DNA of 64,000 nucleotides, taken from Clavulina sp. PMI_390. Its lineage: Eukaryota; Basidiomycota; Agaricomycetes; Cantharellales; Hydnaceae. This document shows, piece by piece, positions 57,245-64,000 of the stretch. The stretch spans positions 167,368 to 231,367 of the forward strand of contig WIDE01000050.1 of the NCBI GenBank assembly GCA_015039315.1. The letters run 5' to 3'. The position numbers and the translations under genes were made by a program. Positions within the stretch are counted from its first letter, which is position 1, and each line of letters opens with the position of its first letter. The notes below the pieces were generated by a model. The model was not told the origin of the DNA, did not search any database, and saw nothing but the letters and a program-made list of their open reading frames with translations.

Positions 57245-60200
57245 TCATGCCTTGGTCTGTCCGGTGGGGTTCTCCTTCTCGGCTGGCGGCGTTCCACCGG
57301 CGCTGGTACTAGCAGCAGCTGGATTCGGGGACCCATGTGCATGCTTGCTCTTGCTACGCTTCTCCTTGGGCTTGGGCTTGGCCGCTTCCGCTACGAGCCT
57401 CTCGAGCTCTCGGCGCTCCTCCTCCGACTCGTCCGGCTCCGTCGATTTGAAAACTACGCCGATCAGCATAATAGCCTGTGGTAAAGTGTTGTTGTCGTTG
57501 GTCATGCGGTGGGTGGGCGAGGGTGACAAGGGAGATTGGTTCGAAAAGGGGAGCCACGTTGGCAAGGTCATTTGGAGATGAGTGGGTGTGTCCAAGGAAT
57601 TGTTACCGGCGGCCAAATGGAGAGTCCGACAAGGAACCAGCCGATTAAAGACGTTTGACAAGGGAAGGCACAACGTAAAGGAGAGAGAGAAGGTAGAACC
57701 GCACAAGTCAGCCAAGGGCCCAACATGACAAGCAGCAATCGAAAGCCAAAACAAAATAGTAATGAAATCAACATCGGCCATCTGCCAGCCAATAGCCGAC
57801 GAATTGGACGGCGAATGTGGCCCCAGTCGTCCAGAATAGTCCAAAACAAATGACGAGAGCACATATATTGCCCGTGTGAGCGACTGGGGGAGCAAGTACC
57901 CACCCAGCCATCCCAAAGTGGAGGACTCCAAATAGGAATCAGCGAAAAGCAGGGCACCGAAGGGATGGGAACAAAGGAAATGAGGGATAGAAAGATAGAA
58001 ACGAAGGAAAACCAATGAGGATCAGGCTGTGAGCACGAGGCGACGCACCTTGGCTCGCTTGAGCAATATGTCATCCGACACGCCCGGCTCCTTGAGCACG
58101 TTATCCAGGACCTCACGTAGCACCTGAATAATCTCGAAACGCGTGCCACGCCATGATGCCAAAAGGATCTATTGGTTCGTCCATTCGAGTCAAGGTCAGG
58201 GCGGTATCGACACGGAAAAGCGGGGTGTCGGAATTCAACAAGCACAGCTCATCAGAGACCATTCGTGAGAGATCATCAAGTGGGATGATGGCGAACCTTT
58301 CCCGTAAGATCCGCCTCCAACGCGCGTAGCTCTTCTTCAGGTAGCTCCCCCTGCTGAAGCTTGTTCATATCGACCATGATACCCTGGACACCCATCGCGA
58401 GCCCCCAGACCTACATTCATCCCACAATTGCGCGTCAGCCCTCGGTCGAAGAAACAAACCTGTCCATCCAAAGAGAAATACGAACGTCCTTGACCATCGC
58501 CCCACGCTCCTTCATCCGGCTCCAGAAGCCAGGGAGTCCGAGGAACTTGCGTGACTTCACAAAGCTTGTGGCCTTCATGATGTACACGTTACCTATCACG
58601 CGCCCGGGCGGTGTTGAATAGTAAGCATCTTCCTTGCTCCGACTCGTCATACCACCACAAAGATATCTAAACTCACCAATTGTATGCAGAATTTCCACTC
58701 CGAAGCTCTCGATCTTGAGATCCTCTGCCTCCTTGTGCATCTTGTCCTTGAAAGTCTTCGTCTCAGGATCATCCTCCGCGCCAGGGTTGCTCGCGCGGAT
58801 AAAGGGCTCGATGCGGTCCTTGAGCTTCTTCGTGAGCATGTTGATCCTGGTTCCCAAGCGAGACATGATGTCAAATGAGGATGGTAGGTGTGGAGGACAA
58901 CGGGAACTTGGTCGTACCGCTCTTCAGTAGCCTTCCGCCTCTCTTCATCGAGCTCTTTCAATTTAGCCTTTTGCTCTGGCGTCATCTTGCTCTTCCCTTT
59001 CCTGTCCTTCGTAGTGCCAGTGGGTGTTGCCGTTCCAGGTGAAGTCGGGGGAGGCACCTCGCTAACTGGCGTGCCAGCCGTTGGAGAGGAGGATGGCCCA
59101 GGCGAGGGAGTGGCACCGTCGAGAGGGGTGCGTGGGGGCGGCGGCGGAGGGGCTGCGACCTGTGAGCCATGATTTGTCTCTTCTTCTGTGCTCATTGACG
59201 GACGGGCTGGCGTTGGACTACCAGGTGTCGCAGCTGGGGCTGCAGAAGGCGTCGCGGTGGATGTCGATGCAGACGCGGGTACAGAGGGGGTGCTCGGGCC
59301 AGCTCCAGTGGAGAGGCCGGCGGCTTCCATTTCGGCGCGCTCTTCGTCTGTCATCATCACATCTGCACGTGTCGTCATTTCTTTCATGAGGGAAATCTCG
59401 CCAATCTGGAAAAGTGGAAAAGAAGTAACGGAATTCACGATTAATTTGTTGTCGCGTTGACAGGAAAACGAGGGGAAAAGTTGGACACACCCAATCATGG
59501 AAAGCCTCTCCTCCAAAAGCCTTGGCGAAGAACTTGGCAGGGTCCTCAGGGGCATCAGCGCCTTGTTCGGCCTGCCATTTCGTGAGGAGAGAGGGAGGTT
59601 CCCGAAGGAAATGTAGCATTTTCACATTAGTAAACGTTCGAGCGCGTATTGCGGCGAAACTGATTGGCGACTGACCGACTTCTTTCCGTGTTTGTCGTAC
59701 CATGCTCGTTCTTGCTGGAATATAGAATTGAAAGGAGTTGATGAAGTAGTGAACGGAGGTAGTGATGCAGTATCAGATGTAGGTCGAGCCAAAGCAGATG
59801 CATTGGGGAAATGTGCCAAAACCCCAACAGCGGCCGATTCGTATTGCAATATCCAATGTAACCATCGCGCAGGAAGCAAAGAGGCAAGAATGAAAACGGA
59901 TGAGCCAGAAAAGCCCATTTCTCGAAGGCAATATGCTGCACACGCACTGGATCAGACAAAATCTGGTATGCGATCGAGATATCCTTGAACTTCTCCTCGG
60001 CTTCGGGTGAGGGATTTTTGTCAGGGTGCCACTTGATCGCTTGAAGGCGATAGGCCTTCTTCAGCTGGGAATCATTGGCGTCTGGTTGCACACCGAGCTA
60101 GAAGAACAAGAGCAGTGATTGCCAGTTGGGCGATGGTTTTGTTGGGACAAATACGGATACGAGCCAATTCAGTTTGGCAGTTGAGTGCATCCGAGGTTTA

Positions 60201-60313
60201 ACAGGGGCGAACAAAGGAGGGACAGGTGATTACCGCACTCAGATATCTAAAAACTTTGGATAGAGTGGTAGCAATACACTCACGAGATCGTAGTACTCGG
60301 TATCTGCCACCAT
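57245..60313 (-). CDS. J-domain co-chaperone with DnaJ-X domain (Caj1/Djp1 type)
   Basis: Hsp70 co-chaperone. The start is ATG 60313 ([10 protein letters not shown]), spliced to [40 protein letters not shown] and [10 protein letters not shown]. The HPD tripeptide needed to stimulate Hsp70 is present. After a YDKHGKK linker come [20 protein letters not shown] and [19 protein letters not shown], then a long Ser/Thr/Pro-rich stretch and a basic coiled coil ([20 protein letters not shown]). The DnaJ-X region follows ([102 protein letters not shown]). The tail is lysine-rich and ends NPTGQTKA, with TGA at 57245. Yeast relatives act in the cytosol and in peroxisomal import; which role applies cannot be told here. 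Confidence 0.92.
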
Positions 60314-60851
60314 ATTATGCTATTATTCGGCGCGTGATGATTTTGGTGACGTTGGCGGGAGCGGTAGGTGATATGCACTTATATAGGAGTGCTGGCCGTG
60401 CAAATGTGACGAGCGGAGTAAGATGGACAAGGCGCGCAGCTGCACTGCTCTGCCAAGCAGGGGGTATAATTTCAGTGGGTCCACAGCGGAGAAAAGGGAA
60501 AGAACAGTAAGACAATAGGACACAGAGGGCATAAAGGCATATATTCACCAGGAACTTCTCTTTACCAAGAAACACAAAAAAATGCGGATAGGGACCAAGT
60601 CGCAGCGATGGCCTGATGTCACAGACGAGGAACGAACACGAACGAAATCTCTCGCGTAAGACTTTCTCACGATCACCTCTCCATTCACTTCCTCCCAAAC
60701 CCTGCTTGGCATCGACTATGGCATAGCTAGACTACATCATTAATGAAAACAGGTAAGAGAAACAAAATATTCGACGGCCGATGGAAAGTCCCTTCATCTG
60801 GGGAAATGACTTGAATGTAGAAATCACATGAAATGTAAACCGTTCAGCTCG
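60314..60851. other. Intergenic: DnaJ upstream region and Zn2Cys6 copy 2 3' flank
   Basis: 538 bases without a supported gene. Confidence 0.5.
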
Positions 60852-63008
60852 TCAAGTGCGTAGTGAGTTCACAGCAGCAGTCAGCATATCCTTCAGGGCT
60901 AAAGGGGTTTGAGCTGAAGAAGGCGCCGTGGAAGGCAAATGGAAGAATCAGCCGTCTAATTGTTTGTAGGCTCAGATGCCATCAGGGAGAAAAAGGACTC
61001 ACTCCAAGCTGGAAGCGTTGTCATGAGGTCGTCAAGAAAGTCGAGGAGCACCTCAATAGAACGGCAATAATTGATCGATAACCTGCGCTTCTCTTTGGTT
61101 TCCAGCCTTCGAAGTTCCCGAGCGATGATACGAATAGCATTGATTATGTGGGCCTGTAGAGAATGACTGAGGAGTTGTTGTGGAGCGAGACGGCAAGACG
61201 GATACCTACCATGCTTACTAGGCTCAACTGGTGTCTTTTCTGCCTATGAGAGTTGGTACAGATATCTATAAGCCCCTGTAAACAGCCGAACATTTTTGCC
61301 CTAGCCTCCGGATGGTGAACTGCCCAATAACTATGCAGAAGCAACCCGCTGCCATAAAGTATTATGTGAGCAAGAGTGATATTTGGGTCAAAAGCACTAT
61401 CGTCGAGGCGCCGGGAGGTGTTTGGTCGAGGAAGGTAGGCCTGCTGCACGCGAATCTGAGTGTCGAGCCTCAAATATTCCTCTTCAAGGTCAAGGCGGCC
61501 GTTCCCTATAGCGTTTGGAACGGTTTATATCCCGTAGGCCTGCAGAAAAAGGAAGGGGCAGCTGACCAGCGATATAGCGAGCAAACTTCGTTGTCTGCTG
61601 ATACGTATTTGTGACTGACACCCTGATGTGAACTTCTGAACGCCAAAGCTCCTCCATGGTCTTGGGTGCCTGTAAGAACCTTCTTATGAGCGGAAGGTAT
61701 GACAAGTTATTCAGAACGAACCTGGCCAGCAAGCTCTCTCTGAGAACTTTCGCCCGAAGCTGCATCACTCGTGGGGACGATTGGGGAGCATTCGTATAAA
61801 AGAGGGAAGGCTTGACTTGCAACATAGATCGCTTGTGACAGCCGAGCGCGGTTGTCTGCCTCGGCCGCATCCTTCGGTGGTGGGAGAAGGTGCTCGCTAG
61901 AGTCTGAACTATTCTTCTCCGTAGTGGAGTCACTGCGGAGGTTGAGGCCACAGGCTACTGCAAAGCGAGTGGTAACGCCAGCACCCACGAAACATTCCAC
62001 AAGACGCCTTTCTCTCGCATAGAAGACTCCTAAGGCAAGGCTCGCCCATAAGAAGTCAGTGGTGCGATCTGCAAACATGAGGGCCTGCTGCAAAAAATGA
62101 CGAGTGCGTTCAACGAAGGGGGGCTTGAATGCTGCTAATCCGCCTCCACTGCTAGCGCATGCACCAAGGTAGCAGGCGTTCAAAAGGCACGGGTGAATAG
62201 CGTCTGGGTGAGAAGATGGTAGAGATAGGCGGGCCATGAGGTAGGAAGTGTCCATCATGAAGTAGTACTGTGAACGATATGGGAGAAACAAGGTAACTCT
62301 ATCCAAGAGAAATCAGTAAAAGGATCTTTCAATAAAGAGCGAGTAGTACAGACAGACTAATGGAGAGTGATGAAGGTAACTCGTCCAGCTGCTGTAATTC
62401 CGCCAAGTCATATAAGCGCAGCTCCTGTTCAACAATTCTCTGGGTGGACGAGGAGTCTCTTGTTATGGTGCCATCCCTGATTCGCGGTCGTGGTGGGCCG
62501 TTTCCAAAGTTATGAGACGATAGTAGCCATGTATCTGGAGATCTCCTGGACTGAGGAAGGTTGCCCAAACGCTCAATTCTCTCTAAGAGCCTTGTGGATG
62601 CCAAGGACAAGTCGTGAGTTGAAAACACAGTCGATTTGCGAATCATCGCCTCCAGCTCCAAGATGCGCCCTTCGAGAATCTGGATCCTTGAACGCCAGGG
62701 GCGTTGGACGAGCCCAGAAGGATAAGTGCACTTTCTACGAAGACCTGTGCACCGAGAACATTCGGGCTGCATGCCGTCACATCTCTGGAGAGATAAAGGA
62801 TTGGATCAACTCTCAGTGATTCTCATATACAGATGGTAGACACAGGAGGCGGCGCCAAAGGAGGAACAGTCGACAAGCCCAATGGGGACGTGCAGAACCT
62901 CGGCTCGAGTTGCCAGCATATGAGTGGCGATCCACGTACCACTTTTCGCTCCCGACATTGCAAGCATGCTGCACCTTTATCCAACATATGAAGAGTCCGC
63001 TGAGACAT
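60852..63008 (-). CDS. Zn2Cys6 transcription factor, copy 2
   Basis: Paralogue of 9831-11958. The start is ATG 63008 (MSQRTLHMLDKGAACLQCRE). An intron after RKV joins to RCDGMQPECSRCTGLRRKC, giving perfect Zn2Cys6 spacing. A linker and coiled coil follow (RSRIQILEGRILELEAMIRK). The middle domain includes HPCLLNACYLGACASSGGGL, RTRHFLQQALMFADRTTDFL and LALGVFYARERRLVECFVGA. Later exons give HIILYGSGLLLHSYWAVHHP and KMFGCLQGLIDICTN. The C-terminal exon ends PLALKDMLTAAVNSLRT with TGA at 60852. It is closer to copy 3 than to copy 1. Exact inner splice sites were not all settled. Likely a nuclear activator or repressor of unknown targets. Confidence 0.85.
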
Positions 63009-63469
63009 AACGGCCGGGCTCAGGTTCGAGATGCCCGAAGCCCCAAAAGCCTCATGAACAAGAGCCCGCCAACAACTTGTGCTCAGAGGTCAGTTTGTTG
63101 TTACGGCTCCGAGCTGCCCGCAGGAAATTGAGTCCGCGATTATGAATTTCCGATCCTGACCCCGGTGCTGAAATTGAACATGATCAGTGACGCATACTTT
63201 TGCCAATCGCGGGTGGTTATTCATCACCAGTGCCAACCGTCCCCCCAAACAGTCCTGGCTGGCAGCCAATTTCACGGTATCAACACTACTGCAATGGTCC
63301 GAAACTGGCTGGTATTGTCTCTTCGTGCTTAGTTTCCTCCATTTTGAATGGTACTTATGGTCTCAACCCAATGACGTCCCAGTTGGAGCCACATTGCTGG
63401 AGTGGGGTCGCTTTAATGGGGAAATTATCTTAAAGTACTTAAGATATAAAGCACGATATATTCACTGTA
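63009..63469. other. Intergenic between Zn2Cys6 copies 2 and 3
   Basis: 461 bases, nothing recognised. The plus-strand frame at 63187-63645 overlaps the end of copy 3 and has no domain. Confidence 0.5.
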
Positions 63470-64000
63470 TTAGGTGCCCATTGAGCTTGCCGCGGCAGTC
63501 AGTAGATCTTTCAACGCTAACGGGGCTTCAGCTGAGGAAGGATCCACAAAAAAAAAGGAAAAGAAAGCCTCGGTCATTTGACTGTGGACACACTCGTCGC
63601 GTATTAGAGCGGGACAATACTTACCCCAGGCCGGGAGACATGTGATAAGGTCATCGAAAAAGTCAAGGAGGAATTCAATGGAGTAACAATACTTGATTGC
63701 TAGTCCGTTCTTTCGGTCGGCTTCCAACGTTCGGAGTTCGCGAGCAATAATACGCACGGCATTCAATATGTGAGTCTGCAGGAATTTTGATGAGTTGCCA
63801 ATCCAGGATTAAACTGGAATGAAGGGTACCCACTATGCTTATTAAACTCAGTTGGTGCCGCCTCTGCTTTGGAGATTCGGCACAGATATCGATGAGTCCT
63901 TGTAAACACTTGAACATTTTTGCTTTGGATTCCGGACGGTAAACTGCCCAGAGACTGTGCAGAATCAGCCCACTGCCAAATAGTATGATGCGTGCAAGAG
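63470..64000 (-). CDS. Zn2Cys6-type regulator, copy 3 (C-terminal part only)
   Basis: The right edge of the window cuts this gene, so the zinc cluster lies outside. Visible exons encode IILFGSGLILHSLWAVYRPE, SKAKMFKCLQGLIDICAESP and KQRRHQLSLISIV, then MNAVRIIARELRTLEADRKN, YCYSIEFLLDFFDDLITCLP and AWG. After an intron with a run of T before its acceptor comes PLALKDLLTAAASSMGT, with TAA at 63470. The match to the ends of copies 1 and 2 is the only basis for the family call. It is in tandem with copy 2 and has the same orientation. Confidence 0.8.

Overview
The window is nuclear DNA from a filamentous basidiomycete. Nearly every gene is cut by short introns of about 50-70 nt with GT..AG ends. 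Gene content is fungal (Zn2Cys6 regulators, a CCC2 copper pump, a ZIP zinc transporter, a complex I NUXM subunit). The HGDLHPGN type of kinase and the ZZ and PB1 architectures are typical of Agaricomycetes. A member of the Ceratobasidiaceae (Rhizoctonia-like) is my best guess, but that is inference only.

Layout: 1-7249 acetyl-CoA carboxylase (+, 5' end outside the window); 7817-9761 a repeat-built membrane protein (+); 9831-11958 Zn2Cys6 regulator (-); 12191-12834 spliceosomal RDS3/PHF5A (+); 12969-about 16898 a protein kinase fused to an array of ZZ zinc fingers (-, crossed by a 470-base N gap); 17563-22681 a PB1 + multi-ZZ protein (-) whose last exons are the template-like copy of the kinase gene's tail; 23323-25647 MTHFR (-); 26214-27847 proteasome ATPase RPT4 (-), divergent from a SUMO gene made of tiny exons at 27995-28870 (+); 29147-32339 copper P-type ATPase (-); two GFA-domain genes (33086-33929 and 37446-38392, -) around a 3.5 kb gene-poor island; 38787-42641 a large disordered, adaptor-like protein (-); 42805-43727 NUXM (-); 44019-45874 NASP/Sim3-type histone chaperone (-); four tandem MDR oxidoreductases at 46755-54440 (+); 54758-56507 ZIP transporter (-); 57245-60313 DnaJ-X co-chaperone (-); and two further Zn2Cys6 regulators at 60852-63008 and from 63470 off the right edge (-).

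Most of the window is housekeeping: fatty-acid synthesis, one-carbon metabolism, the proteasome, SUMO, splicing, metal transport and histone deposition. The accessory and fast-evolving parts are the duplicated ZZ block with its kinase fusion, the internally repeated membrane protein, the tandem MDR array, the GFA pair with its island, and the regulator family. The most unusual item is the kinase-ZZ chimera next to its apparent donor gene: nine consecutive downstream exons match in order, eight of them in exact length.

I built exon models by eye from splice sites and reading phase. For ACC, the membrane protein, RDS3, PB1-ZZ, the post-gap part of the kinase gene, the adaptor-like gene and the copper ATPase, the summed exons give whole codon numbers, which supports those models. 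Elsewhere only the ends and main domains are claimed.
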